The notes below the pieces were generated by a model that searched no databases, had not been told where the DNA came from, and was given only the letters and a program-made list of their open reading frames with translations. Made by a program: the position numbers and the translations under genes. A DNA stretch of 64,000 nucleotides. It comes from Gluconobacter cerinus (GTDB lineage Bacteria > Pseudomonadota > Alphaproteobacteria > Acetobacterales > Acetobacteraceae). Where the stretch lies: NCBI RefSeq assembly GCF_002723935.1, contig NZ_BEWM01000002.1, positions 496,001 to 560,000 on the forward strand, written 5' to 3'. Below, in pieces: positions 1-8,956 of this stretch (within the stretch, counting starts at the first letter, position 1; each line of letters begins with the position of its first letter).

Positions 1-204
1 GTGATCGTTTCCCATCGCCTTTCTTCCCTTGTGAACTGCCATCAGATCGCTGTGATGGACAGAGGCAAGCTCATGGATATCGCACCGCATCATGTTCTTC
101 TGGAACGCTGCGAAATCTATCGCACGCTCTGGATGCAGCAGAACCGTCATATGAATGCTTCGGCGTCTCCAGATGATGCAGACCAACTGGCCGAAGGAGA
201 ATAA
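1..204 (+). CDS. Type I secretion ABC transporter ATPase/permease, C-terminal end (partial)
   Basis: Only the last 67 residues of this gene lie in the window; it begins upstream. The visible part starts at the H-loop of an ABC ATPase (IVSHRLSSL), followed by the strand and helix that close the nucleotide-binding domain (AVMDRGKLMDIAPHHVLL), as in HlyB/PrtD-type export proteins. A HlyD-type adaptor starts 3 bases after the stop, so the pair probably forms the inner-membrane half of a type I secretion system. A peptidase-domain variant cannot be excluded because the N-terminus is out of view. Confidence 0.75.
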   Translation: MIVSHRLSSLVNCHQIAVMDRGKLMDIAPHHVLLERCEIYRTLWMQQNRHMNASASPDDADQLAEGE

Positions 205-207
205 GAC

Positions 208-1665
208 ATGAGCTCCTCCGACATGATCCCGAACAACGACCAGGCTCCTGAAGAGAATGGTAGTGAAAACTACACCAGCCATGTTCCGCGGACGGCAACA
301 GATCCGTTTGCTCCACAGGGCATGCCTATTGCGCTGCTGGAGTTTCATTCTCCGACGGCTGGTCTGGTCAATCTGCCCGCCACGGCATCTGCGCGGTATA
401 CAATTTGGCTGATTGGAGGCCTGTTCCTCGCGTGTCTGGCAGGAATGGCTTTGTTTCCGCTCAATCGAATTGTCAGCACGACGGGACGTCTGGTTTCTAC
501 CCAGCCGACCATTGTTGTTCAGCCGCTGGAAACGTCGATTGTTCACTCGATTGATGTTCAGGTCGGCGATTTTGTGAAGAAAGGCCAGGTGCTCGCACAT
601 CTGGACCCGACCATCACGAAAGCTGACATGACCAATATGGCCGAGCAGCGAGATTCATATCAGGCTGAACTGGATCGTCTGAAAGCAGAAGCTGACGATC
701 AGGATTACCATGTTGATACGTCAAACCCTGCATCTGTTCGGCAGGGTGCGGCTTTCCTGCGTCGTCGCAATGAATATCTCGCCCATATCCAGAATTACGA
801 TCAACAGATCGCTGGCTTGCAAAGCGATATGCAGGGATACCGTGCCAATGCAGCCATGTATGCCAGCAAGATGCGGGTCGCCGATGAAGTTCTGAAAATG
901 CGGCAGCATGAGCAGGCGGATCAGGTTGGATCACGTCTCTCCACGCTTGCCGCGCAGAACGATATGATGGAAGCAGAGCGGGCCGAAATTTCTGCCCAGC
1001 AGAACGCCAATTCTGCCGAAAACAAGCTTGCAGCCATGCGGGCGGAACGCGACAGCTACATCGAGAACTGGAAGGCGCAGGTCTACACGACCTTGACCGA
1101 GACCCAGCATCATCTTGATGAATACAACAGCTCCTACGAGAAAGCCCGTCTGCGGCAGGACCTGATTCTGCTGAAGGCACCGGAAGATGGCGTTGTCCTT
1201 ACGATTGCGAAGGCATCCATTGGCTCCGTGCTTCAGTCGGCTGGTCAGTTCATGACGCTTGTCCCCACGGGGTATGGCGTTGAGATGGAATCAGTGGTTC
1301 GCGCCTCTGACGCGGCCTTCATCAAAATCGGTGATCATGCTCTCGTAAAGTTTGCTGCATTTCCTTTCACCCAATATGGCGGTGCTGAGGCAACTGTGCG
1401 GGTTATCAGCGCAGACTCCTTCGATAAGTCCAGCGCTGGAGCGGGAGGTGATGCCAGTGCGGTTTCCGGTGGCGTCAGTGATGACGTCTATTACAGGGTC
1501 CGTCTCCGGATTGATCGTTACACGCTTCACGGGCAGCCAGATTTCTTCCATCCGGCACCTGGTGTTCCAACGACAGCTGATATCGACGTTGGAAAGCGGA
1601 CCATTCTCCAATACCTCTTCAGTCGTCTGACCCCGACCCTGACAGAGGGTATGAGAGAGCCATAA
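208..1665 (+). CDS. HlyD-family membrane fusion protein of type I secretion
   Basis: Periplasmic adaptor (485 aa) that links the inner-membrane exporter to an outer-membrane channel. The N-terminal 65 residues are cytoplasmic and polar, followed by one membrane segment near residues 68-88 (YTIWLIGGLFLACLAGMALF). A lipoyl/barrel-sandwich half follows (VVQPLETSIVHSIDVQVGDFVKKGQ is the usual pattern), then a long coiled-coil hairpin rich in Gln, Glu and Ala at about 145-320, the second lipoyl half (LKAPEDGVVLTI), and a C-terminal beta domain. Translation is probably coupled to the exporter 3 bases upstream. A strong hairpin terminator follows, so the exporter-adaptor unit appears to end here. 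Confidence 0.9.
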   Translation: MSSSDMIPNNDQAPEENGSENYTSHVPRTATDPFAPQGMPIALLEFHSPTAGLVNLPATASARYTIWLIGGLFLACLAGMALFPLNRIVSTTGRLVSTQPTIVVQPLETSIVHSIDVQVGDFVKKGQVLAHLDPTITKADMTNMAEQRDSYQAELDRLKAEADDQDYHVDTSNPASVRQGAAFLRRRNEYLAHIQNYDQQIAGLQSDMQGYRANAAMYASKMRVADEVLKMRQHEQADQVGSRLSTLAAQNDMMEAERAEISAQQNANSAENKLAAMRAERDSYIENWKAQVYTTLTETQHHLDEYNSSYEKARLRQDLILLKAPEDGVVLTIAKASIGSVLQSAGQFMTLVPTGYGVEMESVVRASDAAFIKIGDHALVKFAAFPFTQYGGAEATVRVISADSFDKSSAGAGGDASAVSGGVSDDVYYRVRLRIDRYTLHGQPDFFHPAPGVPTTADIDVGKRTILQYLFSRLTPTLTEGMREP

Positions 1666-1672
1666 GGCTGAG

Positions 1673-1699
1673 AAAACGCCCGGCCAGTCCGGGCGTTTT
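1673..1699 (+). terminator. Rho-independent terminator after the HlyD gene
   Basis: A perfect 11-bp inverted repeat, AAAACGCCCGG (1673-1683) and CCGGGCGTTTT (1689-1699), with loop CCAGT, begins 7 bases after the adaptor stop. The stem ends in a T run, so it should terminate transcription rightward; the matching A run allows leftward use too. Confidence 0.85.
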
Positions 1700-1728
1700 A
1701 CATTTTTGCCGTACCCGAGTTGAGCAAC

Positions 1729-3501
1729 ATGACATTCAAGCGCCGCATTACGTCTCTCCTCTCTTCCAAAGGAAAGCTGGAGCAGGCGATCCATTTGATG
1801 GAGACGGGGGAAACCGTTCGTGGTTTCGCTCTGTTGAGCCGTATGGCGGCTCAAGGCGACATGGAGGCGTCCTTTCGCGTCGGGCGGGCCTATCTGGACG
1901 GAGCTGGTGTTCCCCCCAGCCTGGAAGAAGGTGCTCGCTGGATTCTGGGCGCTGCAGAAGCCGGTCATGTCGAAGCGACTTTTGTGCTGGCCACGCTTTA
2001 TACCGTTGGTCTTCCCGAAGGCTTCGAAATTCGGGCACAAACGGCAGGACTGGATCTTTCTGCCCGTCCCGTCTCTGGAGAAAGGCACTCTGATTTTCAT
2101 CAGGGCCGTCACTGGGCGCAGGTCGCCGCAGATGCGGGTTCGGCCGATGCTCAAGCTTTGCTGGGCTATATTCTCACGAATGGCCCGGAAGACCTGCGTG
2201 ATCTTCCTCGGGCTCGTGCTTTGTACGAACAGTCTGCTGCAGCCGGATGCTCTCAGGGCCATCTGGGGCTGGCACTGGCTATTTTACATTCAGCAGAGAC
2301 GGAGGATGCCCGGAAGATTGCTGCATCCCATTTGAAAGAGGCAACCAAGGGCGGCTTAGGCACTGCCTTCGACATTCTTGGTCGCATGAGTGAAGCCGGT
2401 GCAGGTGTTCCACAGGATATGGGGGCTGCGGCCCGCTATTACCGTCAGGCTGCTGAGCGTAATATCGTCGGCGCACAGGCACGTTACGGCCTGTTTCTGC
2501 TGGAGGGCGTTGGTGTTGAGCTGCACTATGGGCGTGCTGAAACCTGGTTGCGCCGTGCTGCCCTGAACGGAGATGCAGAGTCTGCTGCGCTCCTGGGGGA
2601 CCTTTATGCCAAGGGCGGAGAGCTGCCACCTAATCTTATGGAGGCGGCGAGCTGGTATCGGCTGGCTGCAGAGCAGAAACACGGTGGGGCAGCACGCGCC
2701 CTTGGATTGCTTTACCTGACTGGGAATGGTGTCCACCGAGACCCTGATGTAGCGACGCACTGGTTTCGTGTGGCCTCAGAGTCCGGAGATCACCATGCCG
2801 ATGCAGATTTCGGCAATCTGATTTTGACCGGCGCGTCTGCGACAGATGATCAGAAGCAGGCCCTGAAGGAACGTTTTGAGCGCGCTGCCGAAAAGGGTGA
2901 TCTGGTTGGAGCCTTTAATCTGGGCGTATGCTTTGCGGAAGGGGTCGGCAGCACGCAGGATGCAGCGGAAGCAGCCCGCTGGATGCAGAAAGCCACAGAC
3001 GGCGTTGTGAATGCGCAGTTCTGGTACGGGCGGATGTTGTTGGAAGGGCGCGGCGTTCAGCCTGACCCGACACAGGCAATGCATTGGATGGAAAAGGCCG
3101 CCGATGCGGGTATGGCTGAAGCTCAGGTCGCCGTTGCTCAGCTTTTGGTAACGGGGCAAATCAATGGTCGGCGTGACCATGCGCGGGCTCTAAGTCTTTA
3201 CCAGGCAGCAGCAGACAGCGGAAATACAGACGCAATGTTCTCATTGGCTGCAATGTATGGCGGCGGTCATGACGTTGAAGAGAACCGGTCAGACGCACAA
3301 AAATGGTTTCGAAAGGCGGCCCAGCGGGGAAATGGCCTGGCGCAGCTGATGTTGGGCCGATATCTGGTGCGTGGCATTGCGGGTGTGACGGATCTCGTTG
3401 AGGGACGGAGCTGGCTGGAACGCGCCAAGGCTCAGGGCATTCAGGACGCGGAAGCCGAACTTATTAATCTCGATGATGCCCGCGCCGACGAGGACGATTG
3501 A
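1729..3501 (+). CDS. Sel1-like (TPR-type) repeat protein
   Basis: A 590-aa helical repeat protein with about a dozen Sel1 units. Examples of the pattern are AARYYRQAAERNIVGAQARY, ASWYRLAAEQKHGGAARALG and AMHWMEKAADAGMAEAQ, each followed by LxxGxGV-type turns. Sel1 repeats make scaffolds for protein contacts and carry no catalysis. There is no signal peptide, so it is probably cytoplasmic. I chose ATG 1729; an in-frame TTG at 1720 would add three residues and neither has a strong ribosome site. It lies between the secretion adaptor and a TPR-bearing glycosyltransferase 6 bases downstream, which suggests a scaffold for the glycosylation or secretion machinery. That role is inference. Confidence 0.85.
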   Translation: MTFKRRITSLLSSKGKLEQAIHLMETGETVRGFALLSRMAAQGDMEASFRVGRAYLDGAGVPPSLEEGARWILGAAEAGHVEATFVLATLYTVGLPEGFEIRAQTAGLDLSARPVSGERHSDFHQGRHWAQVAADAGSADAQALLGYILTNGPEDLRDLPRARALYEQSAAAGCSQGHLGLALAILHSAETEDARKIAASHLKEATKGGLGTAFDILGRMSEAGAGVPQDMGAAARYYRQAAERNIVGAQARYGLFLLEGVGVELHYGRAETWLRRAALNGDAESAALLGDLYAKGGELPPNLMEAASWYRLAAEQKHGGAARALGLLYLTGNGVHRDPDVATHWFRVASESGDHHADADFGNLILTGASATDDQKQALKERFERAAEKGDLVGAFNLGVCFAEGVGSTQDAAEAARWMQKATDGVVNAQFWYGRMLLEGRGVQPDPTQAMHWMEKAADAGMAEAQVAVAQLLVTGQINGRRDHARALSLYQAAADSGNTDAMFSLAAMYGGGHDVEENRSDAQKWFRKAAQRGNGLAQLMLGRYLVRGIAGVTDLVEGRSWLERAKAQGIQDAEAELINLDDARADEDD

Positions 3502-3507
3502 TTTTAC

Positions 3508-6462
3508 GTGTCTTCTGACAAAGAGCGCCCGGATCTGACCGGTACGACCTCCCGCGCGGCTTTTGGTGGGTACGGTCACGAAGTTACAGATCAGGAGAGG
3601 GCAGAGTGGCGGGACGTCATGAACGCCCGGGCGCAGACGGCCTTCAGGCGTGGTCAGGAGGCAATGCAGACCGGGCGTTTGCAGGATGGCCTCTTCTGGC
3701 TTGAACGGGCCGAGCGCATGGCCCGTCAGAGCCCAAATGTGACGTGGGCTCTGGCGCTTGCTTATTTGCAGGTAGGCCGGGTCGCTGAATGTCTCATTCG
3801 TATGGAGCAGTTGTATTACGTCTTTGGACTGCGTGAGGCGGCCTTCCTGTCAGTCGTGTGTCTGGTCAGACAAAACCGGACAGAAGAAGCGGCGTCCCGG
3901 ATGGGACAAACCCTGTCACGTTTCCACATCCTGCCAGAGCTTCGGGAGCTTGCGACGCAGCTTTCGATACAGAGCGGACTTGCGGGCTGGTGCACGGCGT
4001 CAAATGGGGGGTGGGTTGACGTTCAGTTGTCTGGAATCTGCCGCGTTCTGCTAGATGGTGTGGCCGTTGGGCGCGGGGTCAGTGGGCGCCACACTTTACC
4101 TGACGGGTGGCAGAAGGGCCGCCGTCTGGAAATTCGGTCAGGGCGAAAGCAGGTTCTGGGAAGTCCGATCGACATTCAGGCATTAACGCGCTGTGAGTCT
4201 CTTGTGCAGGCCACAGCCAGCGGTCTGGACGGTTGGATCTGGTATCCGGCCGAGCCTGATCATGTGCCGTCCCTTCGACTTTGGGACGGAGACGTCTTGC
4301 AGGTTCCGGCCCTGGCGACGAACGTGGATAGTGACGTTCCCCTCTCAAGGCCTCGTGTCTTTGCCATTCCAAGGAATGCGCTGCCAGCTGGGGATAACGG
4401 CCTTCTGATGGTCGAGGATGAACATGAGAGGCCGTTGTCCGGTGCCCCAGTTGATCCGATGATTGGACAGCTTCTGGAAGGAGATAATGATCTTCCAGCG
4501 CGCTTGTCCCCCACTCCGGTTGTGCCGTGGAACCATCGTCCGGCTTATGGTCGGGTGAGCCCCGGATGCACGATTGTCATTCCGGTCTATCGTGACAAAG
4601 CGGGGACGCTCGCCTGTCTGCAAAGTGTACTGAAAACCGTCCCTGCGGATGTTGATGTCATTGTGGTGGACGATGCCACACCAGAGCCTGCCTTGGCTGC
4701 GGCGTTGGATGATCTTGCTTTAAAAGGGCAGATTACTCTCCTTCGCCACGCCTGCAATCTTGGTTTCCCCACCTCCGCGAATGATGGAATGCGTGCGGGG
4801 TCTGGCCGGGATATTATTCTCCTGAACAGCGATACCATTGTGTTTCCGGGATGGGTCGAGCGTTTGCGCGCTCGTCTGACCACGACGGATGTTGGCACAC
4901 TGACACCCTTTTCGAATGATGCCAGTATCCTGTCCTATCCGGCAGTTGACCAGACAAACAACGTTCCTGCCAGAGCTAAGGCTAGAGAGCTGGATCGTTT
5001 GTGCGCGCGTCAGTTTTCCGCGGATGCCGCCCAGATAGACCTTCCGACGGGCAATGGCTTTTGCATGGCCATTACGGCGGACTGTCTGGCTGAAACAGGC
5101 TTCTTTCGCGAAGATCTGTTTGGCCAGGGATACGGGGAGGAAAACGACTTCTGCCTGCGAGCGTCGGCTCTGGGTTTTCGTCATTTTCCTGCGCCTGATG
5201 TGTATGTCGCCCATGTGGGATCAGTGTCTTTCGGAAGCAGCCGCAAGGCGCTGATGGCGCGAAACCTCGATATTTTGAATGCCCTGCATCCCGGATATGA
5301 CGCGGTAGTTGCTGCTTTTTTGAAGTCTGACCCGCTTTTGGAACTCCGCAGAACGCTGGATGTGGATCGTCTGGCGCAACGCCGAGGTAACCGGCCGTCA
5401 ATTTTACTTATTCAACATGATGCTGGCGGTGGCGTAGGGCGTGCCGTTCATCACAGAGCAGTCGACTTTGAGCGGCGGGGCCTCTTGCCTCTCGGGTTGC
5501 GGCCGACGGAGCAGGGCTGCCTGTTAGAGTGTTTGTCGGACGAAACGGAGACTTTCCCCAATCTGAAATTCAAGCTGCCGGAAGAGCTTCCATTTCTTGT
5601 GGATGTCCTGTCTCGGCTTGGTGTGCAGAAAGTGGAGTGGCACCACCTTGTTGGTCATGCGCCCTGCATTCGGACGCTCCATCACGCGCTGAACGTTCCG
5701 TATGATATCTTCATTCATGATCATATCTGGTTCTGTCCCCGTATTTCGCTTCTCAATGGGGAGGGTCGATATTGCGGGGAACCGGATGTCGCTGGATGTG
5801 AAGCCTGTGTCTCACGCTGGGGAAGCTATCTTGGGGAAAATATCACCGTCCCCGAGTTGATAGAGCGATCTGACCGGGAGTTTCGTGGCGCAGAGCAACT
5901 ACTAGTGCCGTCACGAGATACTGCACAGCGTCTGTCACGCCATTTTCCTGGTATGGATTTCCGTGTCACACCCCTGGAAGACGATGTCGCTCTACTGGCC
6001 AATCTGCCTGAAAAGACAATAATTGTGCCGGGTCGCCCATTGCGAATCTGTATTGTTGGTGGATTGAGTCAATGGAAAGGCTATGACGTTGTTCTGGAAA
6101 TGGCCCATCATGTTGCAAGAATGCCCGTCCAGATCGAGTTGATACTTGTGGGACATACGCCAGATGATCAAGCTTTAATTGCAGCTGGCGTCCGAGTTAC
6201 AGGAGAATACCGGGAGGACGAGGCTGTTAGCCTTGTTCAGAAGCAATATGCCGATATAGGCCTTATTCCCTCTATTGCGCCTGAAACCTGGTGCTATGCA
6301 TTGGGGTTATTATGGAAAAGCGGCTTGCCTGTGGTGTGCTTCGATATCGGTGCGCAGTCAGAGCGCGTGAAACGTAGTGGTCGCGGGGGCGTCATGCCCT
6401 TGGGTATGCCTGTTGAGTTAATGCTGGCTTTTATTTTGCGTTGCTGGCGTCAGGGAAGTTGA
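3508..6462 (+). CDS. Multidomain TPR-GT2-GT4 glycosyltransferase
   Basis: A 984-aa fusion. Residues about 40-140 are TPR-like helices. Residues 157-215 and 239-310 look like two copies of a beta-rich accessory domain (GLAGWC..., GLDGWIWYP...), also found in the large GT2 enzyme at 12757-15276. A family 2 domain spans about 353-600: TIVIPVYRDKAG opens the nucleotide fold, VIVVDDATPEP carries the first Asp pair, and LLNSDTIVFPGW supplies the DxD-like motif. From about 630 a GT4-like GT-B fold follows (LLIQHDAGGGVGRAVHHRA; a weak C-terminal donor site near SIAPETWCYALG). GTG start at 3508 without a strong ribosome site. Probably adds two different sugars to a polymer or protein; acceptor and donor are unknown. 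Confidence 0.85.
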   Translation: MSSDKERPDLTGTTSRAAFGGYGHEVTDQERAEWRDVMNARAQTAFRRGQEAMQTGRLQDGLFWLERAERMARQSPNVTWALALAYLQVGRVAECLIRMEQLYYVFGLREAAFLSVVCLVRQNRTEEAASRMGQTLSRFHILPELRELATQLSIQSGLAGWCTASNGGWVDVQLSGICRVLLDGVAVGRGVSGRHTLPDGWQKGRRLEIRSGRKQVLGSPIDIQALTRCESLVQATASGLDGWIWYPAEPDHVPSLRLWDGDVLQVPALATNVDSDVPLSRPRVFAIPRNALPAGDNGLLMVEDEHERPLSGAPVDPMIGQLLEGDNDLPARLSPTPVVPWNHRPAYGRVSPGCTIVIPVYRDKAGTLACLQSVLKTVPADVDVIVVDDATPEPALAAALDDLALKGQITLLRHACNLGFPTSANDGMRAGSGRDIILLNSDTIVFPGWVERLRARLTTTDVGTLTPFSNDASILSYPAVDQTNNVPARAKARELDRLCARQFSADAAQIDLPTGNGFCMAITADCLAETGFFREDLFGQGYGEENDFCLRASALGFRHFPAPDVYVAHVGSVSFGSSRKALMARNLDILNALHPGYDAVVAAFLKSDPLLELRRTLDVDRLAQRRGNRPSILLIQHDAGGGVGRAVHHRAVDFERRGLLPLGLRPTEQGCLLECLSDETETFPNLKFKLPEELPFLVDVLSRLGVQKVEWHHLVGHAPCIRTLHHALNVPYDIFIHDHIWFCPRISLLNGEGRYCGEPDVAGCEACVSRWGSYLGENITVPELIERSDREFRGAEQLLVPSRDTAQRLSRHFPGMDFRVTPLEDDVALLANLPEKTIIVPGRPLRICIVGGLSQWKGYDVVLEMAHHVARMPVQIELILVGHTPDDQALIAAGVRVTGEYREDEAVSLVQKQYADIGLIPSIAPETWCYALGLLWKSGLPVVCFDIGAQSERVKRSGRGGVMPLGMPVELMLAFILRCWRQGS

Positions 6463-6634
6463 GATGAACGGGTTTACGCTTCGACTGGAAAGAGTAAAAT
6501 ATAAAACAGGAACAGAGCAGATCATCCTTCCTGAAGACAGCTCATAGACTGGTCCTCCAGTTATGGAGTGTCTGGTGTAGCGCGGACCTGAAGATTTTTT
6601 TCCTCCCGATAGACGGGAACAAGTGGAGTAGGGA

Positions 6635-7558
6635 ATGTCAAAGACGGCTGAAGCACCGACGCAGAATCGGGTCATTGACCTCAAGGCTGGTGCTCACATG
6701 ATGGTGCTGGATGCAGGTATCTTCTGCATCTTCCATGCCGCCGGGCAACCTGCACCGGGTCCTGCCGGTCTGCCTGGCGTCCGTATCTCCCGCGCACCCG
6801 GGACGCCCGCTGGCATCGTAACAGTCAGCACCTTTGAGGAAGATGGCTGGATCGGTGCATCCAATGGTGCTGCTCTGGTCCGCGTGACGCGTGGCCCTGC
6901 TGCTGTTCTGGTGACGACGTATCAGGAGCCGAATAGCCAAGCCGAAGCTCCCAAAATTCAGGTCGCTCAGCTCGCCGGTCCTACGTCGACAGCTCCTGCC
7001 GCTGTTGCTGTGGCCGAATCTGCAGCGGCTCCTGCACCGGCAGCAGCGGGCGTGGCAGAGATTTCTGCCCATGTTCAGCGTCAAGGCGACGTCGCTGCTC
7101 CGATCGGGGAATGGATGGGCACGCCGGGCAGTCAGGCGTGGATCGAAGGTTTTGCCATCGCTCCGAAAACCAGTATTCCGACGTCCGACATCGAGTATCA
7201 GGCTGTTCTGGGTAAGGGATGGCTCTCCCCTTGGTCCGAAGGCGGTCAGTACTGTGGTTCCCGTGGAATGGCACTGCCAATTCTCGGACTGCGCGTGCGG
7301 TTGAAGGGTGAGTCAGCGCAGACGCATCATGTACGCCTGTCTTCCACGTTCACGGATGGCACACGTCTGGGCCCTGTAGACGGGACGGATGCACTTGAAG
7401 CAGACAGCCTTGCTCCGCTTGAGGCGTTCTTGCTTGAAATTATTCCGAATGATGCCGCCGAAGAGGCCCCAGTGAAGGCGCCGGCAAAGGCCGCTGCGAG
7501 CAAGGCCACAAAGACAACCAAGGCGCCTGCCAAACGCAAGGCAAGCTCTGCAGACTGA
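6635..7558 (+). CDS. Unknown 307-aa protein with Lys/Ala-rich tail
   Basis: Not recognised. No signal peptide or membrane segment. The N-terminal 100 residues look beta-rich, then an Ala/Pro/Val linker runs to about 135. Residues 140-235 include a Gly/Trp pattern (IEYQAVLGKGWLSPWSEGG, then GSRGMALPILGLRVRLKG) that resembles the ChW hydrophobic repeat of some secreted or surface proteins; that is only a resemblance. The last 35 residues are low complexity (repeats of KAPAKAAASKATK type) and strongly basic. ATG 6635 has a GTGGAG ribosome site. It stands alone between glycosyltransferase genes, so it may be a partner or substrate of them. Confidence 0.6.
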   Translation: MSKTAEAPTQNRVIDLKAGAHMMVLDAGIFCIFHAAGQPAPGPAGLPGVRISRAPGTPAGIVTVSTFEEDGWIGASNGAALVRVTRGPAAVLVTTYQEPNSQAEAPKIQVAQLAGPTSTAPAAVAVAESAAAPAPAAAGVAEISAHVQRQGDVAAPIGEWMGTPGSQAWIEGFAIAPKTSIPTSDIEYQAVLGKGWLSPWSEGGQYCGSRGMALPILGLRVRLKGESAQTHHVRLSSTFTDGTRLGPVDGTDALEADSLAPLEAFLLEIIPNDAAEEAPVKAPAKAAASKATKTTKAPAKRKASSAD

Positions 7559-7564
7559 ATTGAG

Positions 7565-7603
7565 TAGAGGGCTGTTCACTCCCCGGAGTGAGAACAGCCT
7601 CTA
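7565..7603. terminator. Imperfect hairpin, possible terminator
   Basis: TAGAGGGCTGTTCACTCC (7565-7582) pairs with the segment ending AACAGCCTCTA (7603) with two small bulges. It lies just after the stop of the 307-aa protein gene. There is no T run, so it may be a transcript-end stabiliser rather than an intrinsic terminator. Confidence 0.45.
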
Positions 7604-7704
7604 CGGGCTCTTGCACATGACAAGGGTCGCTTCATACGGCACCTGAGGTCTTTTGTTATTTGACCTCTTAGGGGCTAGATCTTCTCCAGCAGCCGGGATT
7701 TGGT

Positions 7705-8940
7705 GTGCGCTTCCTTTTTGTTCATCAGAATTTTCCCGGCCAGTTCTTACATTTCGTGCGCCACCTGCATGAGCAGGGTGGCCATGAAATTGTTTTCATT
7801 TCCGAGGCAAATGCGGGTGAGGTGCCTGGAGTCAGGCGCGTCATCTATCGGGTGCCTCGTTTGCCATCCTCATCTACACATCCCCATCTCAGAGAATTTG
7901 AATACGGGATACTCCGAGCAGAAGCCGTTGCGACCGCTGCTAAAACTCTTAAGCAGTTAGGGTACGAGCCTGACATCATCATCGGGCATCACGGCTGGGG
8001 AGAGCTCCTGAACCTCGGGGATGTTTTTCCAGGGTGTCCAATACTCGGATATTTCGAGTTTTTCTATCACGCCGACCGGAACGATGTGGGGTTCGACCCT
8101 GAGTTTCCGTCCAGCCCGGACCTTGCGGCTGCGGTACGAATCAAGAATTCGATCAATCTACAAGCTCTTTCCCAGACCAATGGCTACGGCCAGACGCCAA
8201 CACAGTTTCAGCGATCAACTTATCCGGCCTGGGCACAGGAGAAAATTTCGCTTCTTCGCGAAGGTGTAAACCTCGATCTTTGCAAGCCAGAGCCACAAGC
8301 TCGGAAGCGCAATCTCGTCATTAATGGCGTCAAGATCGGTCCAAGGGATGCTCTTATTACGTATGTCGCGCGTAATCTGGAGCCGTATCGCGGTTTTCAC
8401 TCTGTAATGCGTGCCCTGCCTCGTATTTTTGCTGAACGTAAAGATGCTCATATCATCATGGTGGGCGGTGATCAGGTAAGCTATGGCGCTCCTCCGCCGG
8501 GGCGGGGAAGTTGGCGCGAGATCCTGCTCAAGGAGCTTGAGGGCCAACTGGACCTCAGCAGAATCCATTTTGTGGGCAAGGTTGCCTATGACGACTTCCG
8601 AGCTCTGTTGAAGCGCTCAGATGCGCATCTATATCTGACATATCCATTCGTTGCGTCCTGGTCCCTGAGAGAGGCTATGGCAACGGGCTGTCCGATTGTT
8701 GGAAGTGATACAGCACCTGTCAGCGAGTTTATCACAGATGGCCTAACAGGGCGGCTAGTACCGTTCCTTGAGCCGGATCGTATTGCGGATGTGGTTCTGG
8801 AACTGCTCGAAGACCGCAAGCAGGCGCGTCGTCTGGGGCAGGATGCGCGCCGCTATGCTGAAGCTGAGTTGTGTCTACAGGGTTACCTGAAGCGCTATGA
8901 CGCTCTGGTGCAGGAAATCGTCAGCGGGCACCACCGCTGA
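7705..8940 (+). CDS. Family 4 glycosyltransferase
   Basis: A 411-aa GT-B enzyme. It starts MRFLFVHQNFPGQFLH, the usual opening strand and Gly-rich loop of WcaI/WbuB-like GT4 enzymes. The acceptor-side half has IIIGHHGWGELL; the donor-side half has YVARNLEPYRGFHSVMRAL near residue 220 and the C-terminal site SWSLREAMATGCPIVGSDT near 315, where the EAMA glutamate contacts the nucleotide sugar. The start is GTG 7705, in phase with the canonical first strand, with GGGA seven bases upstream. It faces the convergent TPR-GT32 gene across 16 bases. It belongs to the polysaccharide or glycoprotein locus; the sugar specificity cannot be read. Confidence 0.88.
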   Translation: MRFLFVHQNFPGQFLHFVRHLHEQGGHEIVFISEANAGEVPGVRRVIYRVPRLPSSSTHPHLREFEYGILRAEAVATAAKTLKQLGYEPDIIIGHHGWGELLNLGDVFPGCPILGYFEFFYHADRNDVGFDPEFPSSPDLAAAVRIKNSINLQALSQTNGYGQTPTQFQRSTYPAWAQEKISLLREGVNLDLCKPEPQARKRNLVINGVKIGPRDALITYVARNLEPYRGFHSVMRALPRIFAERKDAHIIMVGGDQVSYGAPPPGRGSWREILLKELEGQLDLSRIHFVGKVAYDDFRALLKRSDAHLYLTYPFVASWSLREAMATGCPIVGSDTAPVSEFITDGLTGRLVPFLEPDRIADVVLELLEDRKQARRLGQDARRYAEAELCLQGYLKRYDALVQEIVSGHHR

Positions 8941-8956
8941 CGATACAGCCAGTTTC

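Noticed and set aside
1291-2262. 323-aa open frame on the minus strand across the HlyD and Sel1 genes
   Set aside because: It is antisense to two well-supported genes and has no recognisable domain or ribosome site.
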